Source: CAWCAW01 sp963714125
GTDB taxonomy: Bacteria; Actinomycetota; Acidimicrobiia; Acidimicrobiales; UBA8190
Assembly (NCBI GenBank): GCA_963714125.1
Contig: OY970234.1
Location: 1,984,001 to 2,048,000 of the forward strand
Length of the DNA stretch: 64,000 nucleotides
Direction of reading: 5' to 3'
Shown: piece by piece, positions 1-8,497 of the stretch
Numbering within the stretch: the first letter of the stretch is position 1
Layout of the letters: each line of letters begins with the position of its first letter
The notes under the pieces: model-generated
What the model was told of the DNA's origin: nothing
What the model saw: only the letters and a program-made list of their open reading frames with translations
Databases searched by the model: none
Made by a program: the position numbers and the translations under genes

Positions 1-393
1 CCTCGGACCACGGCCAGGTCGAGGTGGCGTCGGCGGCCCACCTTCCGCACCCCGAGCTGCTGGCGGCCAGCGTGTTGCTGTCGGGCGAGGGTCGCTTCCG
101 GTGGCTGCATGTGCGCCCCGGTGCGATGCAAGACGCCGTCGCCATCGCCACCGAAGCCCACGGCGAGGAGGCCTGGGTGCGCACCCGGGAGCAGATCATC
201 GACGAGGGCTGGTTCGGCGGCGCGCTCGGCGCCGGCCGTGGCCGAGCGTCTGGGAGACGTGGCCTTGGTGGCTCGCCGCCCCGTTGCCTTTCTCGATCCC
301 GCCGACACCGGAGAAACACGGCTGGCGGCCCGGCACGGCTCGCTCACCGCGGCAGAGATGTATGTCCCGCTGTTGGCGTGGGGGAGCCGGTGA
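1..393 (+). CDS. Alkaline-phosphatase-superfamily phosphodiesterase, C-terminal fragment with apparent frameshift
   Basis: The 5' part lies outside the window. The frame entering at base 3 reads SDHGQVEV; the DHG is the metal-binding motif typical of type I phosphodiesterase / nucleotide pyrophosphatase proteins. It continues plausibly to GWFGGAL near base 225. Beyond that, the family-like C-terminus (VAERLGDVALVARR, then HGSLTAAEM with the last conserved His) is found one base over, from about 235 to the stop at 391-393. One extra base (or two missing) between about 216 and 240 would explain this, by real mutation or sequencing error. The following bpa gene starts 15 bases later, so the two may be co-transcribed. 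The superfamily is fairly secure; the substrate is unknown. Confidence 0.7.
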   Translation, partial: PRTTARSRWRRRPTFRTPSCWRPACCCRARVASGGCMCAPVRCKTPSPSPPKPTARRPGCAPGSRSSTRAGSAARSAPAVAERLGDVALVARRPVAFLDPADTGETRLAARHGSLTAAEMYVPLLAWGSR

Positions 394-408
394 AGGCAGG
401 ATCACGCT

Positions 409-987
409 GTGACTGACGACGCCGCTGCGCACGACGCCGAGACCACCGACGCGTTCCGGGCCACCGAGCCCGCCGAAGCCGTCCTCCTCGAGCCGGGCGA
501 GCACCCGCCGGCCCGCAACGACGCCGATGCCGCCGCCGCGGGCGCCGGCGCGGCGGGACCGCCGGATGCGGAGGTGACGGAGTCCGTCGAGCAACCGGCC
601 AAGGTCATGCGCATTGGTTCCATGGTCAAGCAGCTGCTCGACGAGGTACGCAGCGCCGATCTCGACACCGCCAGCCGAGGTCGCATGCGCGAGATCTACG
701 AACAGTCCATTCGTGAGTTGGCCGGCGCCCTGAGCCCCGATCTGGCCGCCGAGCTCGATCGCATGGTGCTGCCTTTCGACGAGTCCGTACCCTCGGAATC
801 CGAGCTCCGCGTGGCGCAAGCCCAGCTGGTGGGGTGGCTCGAAGGCCTCTTTCACGGGATCCAGGCCACGTTGTTGGCCCAGCAGATGGCGGCCCGGGCC
901 CAGCTCGAGGAGATGCGCCAGCGTGGGCTTCCCCCGGGGGGACCGGCGGCCGAGGGCATGCCGGCTCGCCCGGGCACGTACCTCTAA
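409..987 (+). CDS. bpa: Bacterial proteasome activator Bpa/PafE
   Basis: 192 residues from a GTG start. The first ~60 residues are Ala/Asp/Glu-rich and look disordered. Residues 63-171 carry the conserved helical core (PAKVMRIGSM, KQLLDEV, VGWLEGLFHGIQATLLAQQM), which matches the actinobacterial DUF2587/Bpa family. In that family the core forms a ring that docks on the 20S proteasome and opens its gate without ATP. Docking uses a C-terminal tail, GQYL in Mycobacterium; here the protein ends PGTYL, so the penultimate Tyr and terminal Leu are kept while Gln becomes Thr. The gene implies that the organism encodes a proteasome elsewhere. A GC-rich hairpin follows the stop. Confidence 0.9.
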   Translation: MTDDAAAHDAETTDAFRATEPAEAVLLEPGEHPPARNDADAAAAGAGAAGPPDAEVTESVEQPAKVMRIGSMVKQLLDEVRSADLDTASRGRMREIYEQSIRELAGALSPDLAAELDRMVLPFDESVPSESELRVAQAQLVGWLEGLFHGIQATLLAQQMAARAQLEEMRQRGLPPGGPAAEGMPARPGTYL

Positions 988-1009
988 GCCCGGCCTCGAT
1001 GGCCCGGGG

Positions 1010-1023
1010 CCGGCCTGGGCCGG
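1010..1023 (+). terminator. GC-rich hairpin after bpa
   Basis: CCGGCC and GGCCGG flank only TG, giving a 5-6 bp stem shortly after the bpa stop codon. There is no T-run, so it would at best be a weak or factor-assisted terminator. The call rests on the inverted repeat alone. Confidence 0.3.
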
Positions 1024-1096
1024 GGACCCCGGCGAGCCGGCGCCGAGCGGAGCAGGCGTCACAACCTTGGACTACTCTCAAACGACACCGCTGTAG

Positions 1097-1128
1097 TTCT
1101 CCACAGGCCGTGGAGAGCCTGTGGACAC
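1097..1128 (+). promoter_or_regulatory. Inverted pair of DnaA-box-like sites upstream of dnaE
   Basis: TTCTCCACA at 1097-1105 and, on the other strand, GTGTCCACA at 1120-1128 each differ by one base from the high-GC actinobacterial DnaA box TTGTCCACA. They face each other across 14 bases, about 80 bases before the dnaE start. The site could let DnaA modulate dnaE transcription. Binding is inferred from the motif only. Confidence 0.45.
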
Positions 1129-1204
1129 CGGTTGGATCGGGCGCCGACCGGGCGCGCAGTACCGAGAGACGAGAAGTTCGCCGGAGCCGGAGGAGAAGCG
1201 GGCG

Positions 1205-4200
1205 ATGACTGCCAAAAGATCGTTCGCCCATCTGCATACCCACACCGAGTACTCGATGCTCGACGGGGCAGCTCGAGTGGGCGACCTCGTCGATGCGGCT
1301 GTGGCCGACGGGCAACCGGCGTTGGGCATCACCGACCACGGCAACATGTATGGGGTCCTCGACTTTTATGCGGCGTGCCGGGCCCAAGGCGTCAACCCCG
1401 TGATCGGCACCGAGGCATACATGGCGGCCGAATCGCGCCACGAACGGCCCGTGCGGCGCGGCAAGCTCGACGACACCGGCGGTGATGTCGACGGCGGTCA
1501 GAAGCTCTACTACCACTTGACGCTTTTGGCCGAGACGACCGGCGGCTATCGCAACCTCATGAAGGTGGCGTCAGACGCCTATCTCGAGGGTTACTACTAC
1601 AAGCCGCGCGTTGACTGGGAGCTGCTCGATCGCTACCACGAAGGACTGATCGCCACCACCGGATGTCTCGGTGGCGTCGTCCTGCAGGCGTTGTTGGCCG
1701 GCGACGAGGAACGGGCGTTGAAACTGGCCAGCCGGCTCCAAGACATCTTCGGACGAGACAACCTCTTCGTCGAGCTCCAAGACCACGGCCTGGCCGCTCA
1801 GCAGCGCACCAATCCGGCGTTGGTGCGCATCGCCCGGCTTCTCGACGCTCCACTGCTCGCCACCAACGACAGCCATTACACCCACCGTCATGATGCCGTT
1901 GCCCACGATGCGTTGCTGTGCGTACAGACCGGCGCCCTCATCGACGACCCCAAGCGTTTCAAGTTCGAGGGCGAGGAGCACTACCTCAAGTCGGCAGCCG
2001 AGATGCGGGATCTGTTCGCCGAAGTCCCCGAGGCGTGCGACAACACCTTGCTGATCGCCGAGCGCGCCAACGTCGAGATCCCCTTCGGGATGAACGCCCT
2101 ACCGGAATTCCCGGTGCCGACCGAGTTCGTCGGTTCCACCTACGAGTCGCGCGCCGATGCCTATCTGCGTCACCTGGCCCTGCAAGGTGCCGCCCGACGC
2201 TACGGGTCACCGATCCCCGAGGCGGTGACCGAACGGCTCGACTACGAGCTTGGTGTCGTGGCCAACATGGGCTTCTCCGCCTACTTCTTGGTGGTGTGGG
2301 ACCTCATCAGCCACGCCCGCGCCAACAACATCCGAGTAGGCCCCGGACGAGGGTCGGCGGCGGGGTGCTGTGTCGCCTACTGCTTGGGCATCGTGGAGCT
2401 CGACCCCATCGCCAACGACTTGCTCTTTGAGCGGTTCCTCAACCCGGGCCGCAAGCAGATGCCTGACGTCGACATGGACTTCGACGAGCGCTACCGCGCC
2501 GACATGATCGCCTACGCCTCCGAACGCTACGGCGCTGACCACGTGGCCCAGATCGTGACGTTCTCCACCATTAAAGCCAGGGCGGCCGTGCGCGACGGGG
2601 CTCGGGTCCTCGGGTACCCGTACATCGTGGGGGACAAGATCGCCAAGGCCATGCCGCCATTGCTCATGGGACGCGACACTCCGTTGAAGGCCTGCCTCGA
2701 AAAAGTCGAAGGTCACGAAGAGGGGTACGCCGCCGCCCAGGGGCTGCGCGACATGTACGCCACTGACGACGAGGCTCGGCGCGTCATCGACGTGGCCAAG
2801 GGTCTCGAGGGCCTGCGCCGTCAAGACGGCATCCATGCCGCTGCTGTGGTCATCACCAAGGAGCCTCTGACCGAGTACCTCCCGGTGCAGCGCAAGCCTG
2901 AAAGCGGGCAGAACCCCGCCGAGGCCCCCGTTGTCACGCAGTACGAGATGCACGGCGTCGAAGAGCTCGGGCTTCTCAAGATGGATTTCCTGGGACTGCG
3001 CAACCTCTCGGTCATCGAGCGCGCCTTGGACCTTGTCGAGAAGCGCACCGGGGTCCGCCCCGACATCGACGGCGTCGATCTCACCGACGAGATGACCTTC
3101 GCCATGCTCAAGCGGGGCGATTCCGTGGGGGTGTTCCAGCTCGAAGGTGGCCCCATGCGCTCGCTCATGCGCTCGCTCGCCCCCACGTCCTTCGACGACG
3201 TGGCGGCCTTGGTGGCGTTGTATCGCCCCGGTCCTATGGCCGCCAACATGCACAAGGACTACGCCGATCGAAAGAACGGCCGTCAAGCCGTCAGCTACCT
3301 CCATCCTGATCTCGAGGCCGTACTGGCCGACACCTACGGCTTGATGATCTACCAAGAGTCGGTCATGCGGGTGGCTCAGCGCATCGCCGGGTACACGTTG
3401 GAAGAGGCCGACAACCTTCGTAAGGCGTGCGGCAAGAAGATCCGTTCACTGCTCGCCGCCGAGCGCGAGAAGTTCGTGGCCGGATGTGTGGCCCAGGGAT
3501 ATGACGAGCGTTTGGGCACCAAGTTGTTCGACATCATCGAGCCGTTCGCCGACTATGCGTTCAACAAATCCCACGCCTACGGGTACGGGCTGGTGGCATA
3601 CCAGACGGCATGGCTTAAAGCCCACTTTCCGGTGGAATACCTGGCCGCGCTGCTCACGTCGGTCAAAGACGACAAGGACCGCACGGCGGTGTACTTGGGA
3701 GAGTGCCGCTCGCTCGGCGTCGAAGTACTCGTCCCCGACGTCAACACGTCGCTGGGCGAGTTCACGCCGCTGCAAGAGGGCGATGGTCCGGCCAAGATCG
3801 TGTTCGGCTTGGCTGCCGTGCGCAACGTCGGTGAGAGCCTGGTGGAGCGCATCGTGGCGGAACGTCACGCGCAGGGTCCCTTCGTCGACTTTTACGATTT
3901 CTGTCGTCGCGTCGACCCCGTCGTGCTCAACAAGCGCACGGTGGAATCGTTGGTCAAGGCCGGGGCCTTTGATTCTCTCGGGCATCCCCGCCAAGGTCTG
4001 TGTCTCGTCTTTGAGGACATCGTGGACCGCACGCTGGTGCGTCGGCGCGAGGAGCAGGCCGGCATCTCGACGTTGTTCGCTTCTCTCGAAACCGCCGACG
4101 ACGATGCTCCTCTTGGCTACGGCGACGTTCGGGTACCTATCCCCGATACCGAGTTCTCCAAGGCGCAGCGTCTCGCCTTTGAGAAGGAGATGCTCGGTCT

Positions 4201-4801
4201 GTACGTGAGCGATCATCCGCTGCGCGGCGTGGAGTCCGCCCTGGCTCGGCTCACGGAGTGCTCGATCGCCGAGCTCAAGGACCTTGACGACCCGGCCGCC
4301 CCGAGCTCAACGGGGCGCGACGGCCAGGTGCGCACCGTGGGCGGCGTGGTGACATCGCTCGTCCGGCGCTACACCAAGCGAGGCGAACTCATGGCCACGT
4401 TCGCCCTGGAAGACCTCCAGGGTGCCATGGAGGTCTTTGTTTTCCCCAAGGTCATGGCCGAGGTGGGGGCCCTGCTGGCCGACGACGTCATCGTCGTCCT
4501 GCGCGGCCGGGTCGACACCAGAGACGACCAGGTCAAGCTGGTGGCCATGGAGGTGAGCTGCCCGACCCTGGTTGTCGAGGGCGCTTCTGAGTTGCGGGTG
4601 CAGCTTCCGGTGGGAGTCCTCACCGACCCCGTGGTGGAACGCCTCAAGGAGCTGTTGACCGAGCACCCCGGGGCCGAGCCCGTGTTCTTGCACGTGGGGC
4701 AAGCCGTCTTGCGGTTGCCCGTCGAGTTCAACGTCGACAGCCGCCGAGGGCTTTTAGGCGAGCTGCGTGTCCTGTTGGGTGCCAATGCCATCGTGGCATG
4801 A
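1205..4801 (+). CDS. dnaE: DNA polymerase III alpha subunit
   Basis: 1198 residues, full length for the replicative DnaE1 type. The N-terminal PHP domain begins at once (HLHTHTEYS, residues 9-17). The polymerase palm shows PDVDMDFD with D421 and D423 and the third catalytic aspartate at D594 in the KMDFLGLR motif. A C-terminal OB-fold region (RTVGGVVTSLVRRYTKRG, then MEVFVFP) lies around residues 1040-1080. The ATG at 1205 is chosen because GGAGGAGAAG sits just upstream and the PHP motif follows immediately. The frame stays open further upstream, but there it runs through the DnaA-box-like region and lacks family similarity. The subunit carries out template-directed DNA synthesis in the replisome. 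Confidence 0.97.
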   Translation: MTAKRSFAHLHTHTEYSMLDGAARVGDLVDAAVADGQPALGITDHGNMYGVLDFYAACRAQGVNPVIGTEAYMAAESRHERPVRRGKLDDTGGDVDGGQKLYYHLTLLAETTGGYRNLMKVASDAYLEGYYYKPRVDWELLDRYHEGLIATTGCLGGVVLQALLAGDEERALKLASRLQDIFGRDNLFVELQDHGLAAQQRTNPALVRIARLLDAPLLATNDSHYTHRHDAVAHDALLCVQTGALIDDPKRFKFEGEEHYLKSAAEMRDLFAEVPEACDNTLLIAERANVEIPFGMNALPEFPVPTEFVGSTYESRADAYLRHLALQGAARRYGSPIPEAVTERLDYELGVVANMGFSAYFLVVWDLISHARANNIRVGPGRGSAAGCCVAYCLGIVELDPIANDLLFERFLNPGRKQMPDVDMDFDERYRADMIAYASERYGADHVAQIVTFSTIKARAAVRDGARVLGYPYIVGDKIAKAMPPLLMGRDTPLKACLEKVEGHEEGYAAAQGLRDMYATDDEARRVIDVAKGLEGLRRQDGIHAAAVVITKEPLTEYLPVQRKPESGQNPAEAPVVTQYEMHGVEELGLLKMDFLGLRNLSVIERALDLVEKRTGVRPDIDGVDLTDEMTFAMLKRGDSVGVFQLEGGPMRSLMRSLAPTSFDDVAALVALYRPGPMAANMHKDYADRKNGRQAVSYLHPDLEAVLADTYGLMIYQESVMRVAQRIAGYTLEEADNLRKACGKKIRSLLAAEREKFVAGCVAQGYDERLGTKLFDIIEPFADYAFNKSHAYGYGLVAYQTAWLKAHFPVEYLAALLTSVKDDKDRTAVYLGECRSLGVEVLVPDVNTSLGEFTPLQEGDGPAKIVFGLAAVRNVGESLVERIVAERHAQGPFVDFYDFCRRVDPVVLNKRTVESLVKAGAFDSLGHPRQGLCLVFEDIVDRTLVRRREEQAGISTLFASLETADDDAPLGYGDVRVPIPDTEFSKAQRLAFEKEMLGLYVSDHPLRGVESALARLTECSIAELKDLDDPAAPSSTGRDGQVRTVGGVVTSLVRRYTKRGELMATFALEDLQGAMEVFVFPKVMAEVGALLADDVIVVLRGRVDTRDDQVKLVAMEVSCPTLVVEGASELRVQLPVGVLTDPVVERLKELLTEHPGAEPVFLHVGQAVLRLPVEFNVDSRRGLLGELRVLLGANAIVA

Positions 4802-4882
4802 CTTTGTGGGCATTTCCCCAGGCCGGCGCTTCGTCGGGGTGGCCGGGAGATATCCGAGTGGGCCTCACGTGCGCGCGTCCCG

Positions 4883-4888
4883 TATCCT
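4883..4888 (+). promoter_or_regulatory. Possible -10 element (TATCCT) for the 4966 gene
   Basis: TATCCT fits the TANNNT pattern and lies 77 bases before the next start codon in the 164-base gap after dnaE. No convincing -35 was seen. Confidence 0.3.
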
Positions 4889-4965
4889 GGTAGGACACCC
4901 CCGCCGCCAAAGGCCCTTCAGCGGCGTCGGGAGTCAGATGAGCGGGACTAGCGACGGAGTACGCC

Positions 4966-5652
4966 ATGCCCTTTGATGTCGGGACCAAGGACTGCACTTC
5001 GCTGAGCGACGCCGAGTTGGCCGAGATGGCCGACCTGTGCGCCGAGCGCGAACCCCGTTTTGATATCGGGTTCCTGTCCAAGCAGTGCGAAGAGTGGGTC
5101 CTGATCACCATCGTGCGCGAGGGCAACAAGCTGCGGGGCTATTCCTTTTCCACCCTTGAGCGCATCGGGGGCACGCCGTCGCTTCTGGTCGGCGTGGCCA
5201 CCGTCGACCGCACGGTCAAGGCTGACCAGGCTCTGCGCCTCCTGCTCGGTGACCAGTACCGCCGGGCGCTGCTGGCGTTCCCCGACGAGGATGTGCTCGT
5301 GGGCACCCGGCTGTCGGAGGCCTTTGGGTACCAGGCCTTTACCGGGCTCACCGAAGTGGTGCCTCGTCCCGGTCACAAGGCTTCGGGTGAGGAGCGGGCG
5401 TGGGGCCGTCGTCTGGCCAAGCGTTTCGGCTGCGAGGGTCGCATCGACGACCGGACCTTCGTCCTCGGCGGCGACGGCTCAATCGCCGGCGCCCTGGACT
5501 TCGGTGGTCCCAAGGTGCGAGAGCCCGAGGACGAGGTCGCCTTGCTGTTCAAGGCGATGAACCTCAAGAAGGGCGACCGCCTGGTGGCCTTCGGCTGGGC
5601 CATGGCCGAGGATCTGGCCTCGGGAAATCTGGCGTCGGGCAAGCTGCGCTGA
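4966..5652 (+). CDS. Unknown protein, 228 aa
   Basis: I do not recognise this protein. It is soluble, with no signal peptide or membrane segment. The middle part (SLLVGVATVDRTVKADQALRLLL, residues ~72-94, read in two pieces) weakly recalls the cofactor-binding strand-helix unit of GNAT acetyltransferases, but the Q/RxxGxG signature is missing, so this is only a hint. The ATG at 4966 has GGAG nine bases upstream. Codon use is high-GC like its neighbours, which supports a native gene. It converges on the 5669-6388 gene with only 16 bases between the stop codons. Confidence 0.8.
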   Translation: MPFDVGTKDCTSLSDAELAEMADLCAEREPRFDIGFLSKQCEEWVLITIVREGNKLRGYSFSTLERIGGTPSLLVGVATVDRTVKADQALRLLLGDQYRRALLAFPDEDVLVGTRLSEAFGYQAFTGLTEVVPRPGHKASGEERAWGRRLAKRFGCEGRIDDRTFVLGGDGSIAGALDFGGPKVREPEDEVALLFKAMNLKKGDRLVAFGWAMAEDLASGNLASGKLR

Positions 5653-5668
5653 CTCCCACCTGCTCCGG

Positions 5669-6388
5669 CTACGGCCGGGGGAGAATGGCAGCCACCGTCT
5701 TGTAGCAGTAGCCCTCGCGTGGCTTGCTCAGGGCGACCACCAAAAAGTGTGGTTTGAATCCCAGCGCACTGGACAGCTCCTTGCCGGACACACGTTCGCG
5801 GCGCGCCGTCCACAAGGCGGCGACGGCCCGACGATCCTCGACAGGCAGCCAGTTGTCGCTGCGGGTCCAACCGAAACGGGCCCATACCGAGTCGTCGGCC
5901 TGACGGCGAAAAAGCTGTGGCCCTCGGGCCGGGATGACCAACGCCACCGACGGCCGCATGCCGTGGAATTCCCAGTAGGGGGCGGACGAGCCCGGAAACC
6001 CCAGCAGGTGCTGATCGCTCGGGGCCACCAAATGGCGCAGCACACGCCGGGCTCGGCGTCCTCGCATGGTGCCGACGGTCGAGGGCGGTCCGGCCAAGGT
6101 GACGGCCTCGGGTTGAGCGAGGTCGTCGCGCTCGGGATCGTCGGCCCAGGTGGCGTCCACCACGTCGAAGGGGACGAGGTCGCCAGGATGCTCCTCGCCC
6201 CACTCGATGCGCAGCCGTACCAACGCGCCGGTGGACAGGTCCACCGCCACGGTGTCCTCCTCGCCGCTCGACAGCACCAGACAACGCCGGGCTCCCGCCG
6301 CCGGCGTCGGCAGTCTCCGCAGCCGCGGTCGCGCCGAGGACGTGGTCTGGCTCTGATGGCGTCCGCGGGGACGCGGCGAGGTCCTCAC
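5669..6388 (-). CDS. Unknown protein, 239 aa
   Basis: The product is not recognised. The reading frame extends upstream, but the GTG at 6388-6386 is chosen because it forms a GTGA overlap with the stop of the YyaL-like gene, the usual arrangement in this genome. The first ~30 residues are Arg/Pro/Ser-rich. The rest (LVLSSGEEDTVAVDLSTGAL, then a FGWTRSDNWLPVEDRRAV stretch and a TVAAILPRP end) looks like an ordinary soluble domain with no catalytic motif known to me. It is probably co-translated with the upstream thioredoxin-like gene, which is its only functional clue. Confidence 0.75.
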   Translation of the reverse strand: MRTSPRPRGRHQSQTTSSARPRLRRLPTPAAGARRCLVLSSGEEDTVAVDLSTGALVRLRIEWGEEHPGDLVPFDVVDATWADDPERDDLAQPEAVTLAGPPSTVGTMRGRRARRVLRHLVAPSDQHLLGFPGSSAPYWEFHGMRPSVALVIPARGPQLFRRQADDSVWARFGWTRSDNWLPVEDRRAVAALWTARRERVSGKELSSALGFKPHFLVVALSKPREGYCYKTVAAILPRP

Positions 6389-8454
6389 GACGCCGTGGCG
6401 GCCAGGTAGTCCTCGGCGTCCTGGCGCCGGGCATCGTCGAGCCGGGCCGCCAGCTCGCCGGAGTCGGCGGTAGGAGATGCACAGGTGTAGGAGCGGCACA
6501 CGTGCGCGTAGCCGGGGCGTCGGTCGGCCCACAGCGGCGAGGCGGTGGGCTCACCCCAGGCCAGGACGACGGTGGGCTCGAAGCGGGCCTGTACGGCGGC
6601 GACCAGTTCGGGCCGCTGGCCGGTCACCACGACCTCGGTCACGCCTCCACCGACGAGTCCCGCGGCCGCCACCGCGTTGGCGAGGGCCAGAGGGTGCTCG
6701 CCGGCCACGCCGGCCAGCAACGCCAGCAGCGACGCTCCGGCCTCGCTGAGAGCGTCATCCCCGCACAGCGCGCCTAAGCGCACCAAGGCGGCGGCGGCCA
6801 CAGAGTTGGCCGATGCGGTGGCGCCGTCCATGACGTCGACGGGTCGAACGACCAGCTTTTCGGCGTCATTGCCGGTGGTGAAGAGCAAGCCACCGCCTTC
6901 GCCGTCGGCCTCGCCCGCGCCGAAGAGTCTCAGCATGTCGTACGCAGTCTTTTGGGCTTCGTGGGTCCAGTGCGCCTCTCCAGTCAGCTCTCCCAGTCGG
7001 GTCAAGCAGTCCACGAGCCATGCGTAGTCCGCCGCGTAGGCGAGATGACGAGCGCGTCCTTGCTGCCACGAGCGCAGCAGTCGTCCGGTGGTGGGTTGGC
7101 GCATCTCGTCGAGGAGGAACCGTCCGATCTCGACGGCCTTTTGGTGCCACTGGGGATTGCCGGTCGCTCCGGCCGCTTCGGCCAGGGCCGAACAGAACAT
7201 GGCGTTCCACTCGGTGAGGATCTTGTCGTCAAGCCCCGGCGCCACCCGTAGGGCGCGCGCCTCGAACAACGCCGTGCGCGCCGCGTCGAGCGACGGGGTC
7301 CGCTCTGATGTGGCGCCCAAAGGACGGCGCAAGATGTTCTTGCCCTCGAAGTTCCCCCTCGGCGTCACGCCGTAGAAATCGATGGCCGCGGCGGCTACGT
7401 CAGGGTCCAAGACGGCTTCGATGTCGGCCGCGCTCCAGACGTAGAACCGTCCCTCCTCGCCTTCGGAGTCGGCGTCCTGGGCGCAGTACAGGCCGCCGGC
7501 GGGGGAGGCCAGGTCGCGCAACACATAGGTGATGGTCTCGTCCACCACCGTCAACCACCGCGCCGTGCCGGTGGCCAGCCACCCGTGCAGGTAGGCGCGC
7601 ACCAAGCCGGCTTGGTCGTAGAGCATCTTCTCGAAATGGGGGACCGTCCACGTCTCGTCGGTGGAGTAGCGGGCGAACCCTCCACCGAGGTGGTCGTAGA
7701 TGCCGCCCACGGCCATGGCATCAAGGGTGGCGGTGGCCATGGCCAGCGAGCGGTCGGAGCCGGTCAATCGGTGATGGCGCCAGCACAGCTCGACCAAGGT
7801 GGGTTGTGGGAACTTGGGGGCAGGCCCGAACCCTCCCCACGTGTCGTCGAAGCGGGCCTCGAGCTCCGCCAGGGCGCGGGCCAGCAGTGGCCCCGATACG
7901 GACGCCACCCCGGCATCGGCGGGGACCCTTACGCCGAGCAGGTCGGCGGGCACCCGGCTCCGGCGGCTGACCGCGTCCACCAAAGAGTCAGCTTGGGCTT
8001 CGACCTCGGGGCGGCGCTGTCGCCAGGCCTCGTCCACGGCGTCGAGCACGCGTCGAAACGACGGCATACCCGACGAGTCCTTTGGGGGGAAGTAGGTGCC
8101 TGCAAAGAACGGCCGGCCGTCGGGAGTCATGAACACGGTCATGGGCCACCCGCCGCGTCCCGATATGGCCTGGACCGCCTCCATGTACACGGCATCGACA
8201 TCGGGTCGTTCTTCGCGATCCACTTTCACGGCCACAAACGAGCCGTTGATCACCTCGGCCACCGCGGCGTCTTCAAAGGACTCGTGCGCCATGACGTGAC
8301 ACCAGTGGCACGCCGAGTACCCGACCGACAGCAGGATCGGCGTGTCGAGGTCGCGAGCCCGGGCAAAGGCCTCGTCGCCCCACGGATACCAGTCCACAGG
8401 GTTGGCGGCGTGTTGACGAAGATAGGGGCTCGTCTCTGATTCCAGCCTGTTCAC
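6385..8454 (-). CDS. Thioredoxin-domain protein of the YyaL/DUF255 family
   Basis: 689 residues, the usual length for the bacterial YyaL / human SPATA20 family. The N-terminus holds the family signature (ETSPYLRQHA, NPVDWYPWG) and a thioredoxin-like CHWC at residues 49-52 within SACHWCHVMAHESFE. A long C-terminal alpha/alpha-barrel-like region resembling glycoside-hydrolase or epimerase folds follows (SEGEEGRFYVW, DDKILTEWNAM). The exact reaction is not established for the family; a redox or sugar-related role is often suggested. The GTG at 8454 is chosen because the family sequence begins there, and a TAGCAT box ends 8 bases upstream on this strand. The frame remains open beyond it, antisense to the SDR gene. 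Confidence 0.92.
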   Translation of the reverse strand: MNRLESETSPYLRQHAANPVDWYPWGDEAFARARDLDTPILLSVGYSACHWCHVMAHESFEDAAVAEVINGSFVAVKVDREERPDVDAVYMEAVQAISGRGGWPMTVFMTPDGRPFFAGTYFPPKDSSGMPSFRRVLDAVDEAWRQRRPEVEAQADSLVDAVSRRSRVPADLLGVRVPADAGVASVSGPLLARALAELEARFDDTWGGFGPAPKFPQPTLVELCWRHHRLTGSDRSLAMATATLDAMAVGGIYDHLGGGFARYSTDETWTVPHFEKMLYDQAGLVRAYLHGWLATGTARWLTVVDETITYVLRDLASPAGGLYCAQDADSEGEEGRFYVWSAADIEAVLDPDVAAAAIDFYGVTPRGNFEGKNILRRPLGATSERTPSLDAARTALFEARALRVAPGLDDKILTEWNAMFCSALAEAAGATGNPQWHQKAVEIGRFLLDEMRQPTTGRLLRSWQQGRARHLAYAADYAWLVDCLTRLGELTGEAHWTHEAQKTAYDMLRLFGAGEADGEGGGLLFTTGNDAEKLVVRPVDVMDGATASANSVAAAALVRLGALCGDDALSEAGASLLALLAGVAGEHPLALANAVAAAGLVGGGVTEVVVTGQRPELVAAVQARFEPTVVLAWGEPTASPLWADRRPGYAHVCRSYTCASPTADSGELAARLDDARRQDAEDYLAATAS

Positions 8455-8462
8455 GGCTGGAG

Positions 8463-8468
8463 ATGCTA
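8463..8468 (-). promoter_or_regulatory. -10 box (TAGCAT), leaderless promoter for the YyaL-like gene
   Basis: On the minus strand TAGCAT ends 8 bases before the GTG start at 8454, so transcription would begin at or next to the start codon. It pairs with the divergent SDR promoter in a 43-base gap. Confidence 0.5.
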
Positions 8469-8483
8469 CGGCGCCGGTGGTCG

Positions 8484-8489
8484 TAGGGT
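8484..8489 (+). promoter_or_regulatory. -10 box (TAGGGT), leaderless promoter for the SDR gene
   Basis: TAGGGT ends 8 bases before the ATG at 8498, and no Shine-Dalgarno lies in between, so a leaderless mRNA is likely. No clear -35 element was seen. Confidence 0.45.
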
Positions 8490-8497
8490 AGCGCTCC

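Noticed and set aside
1121..1204. A longer dnaE starting at GTG 1121
   Set aside because: The added 28 codons overlap the DnaA-box-like region and do not resemble the family; the ATG at 1205 has a strong Shine-Dalgarno.
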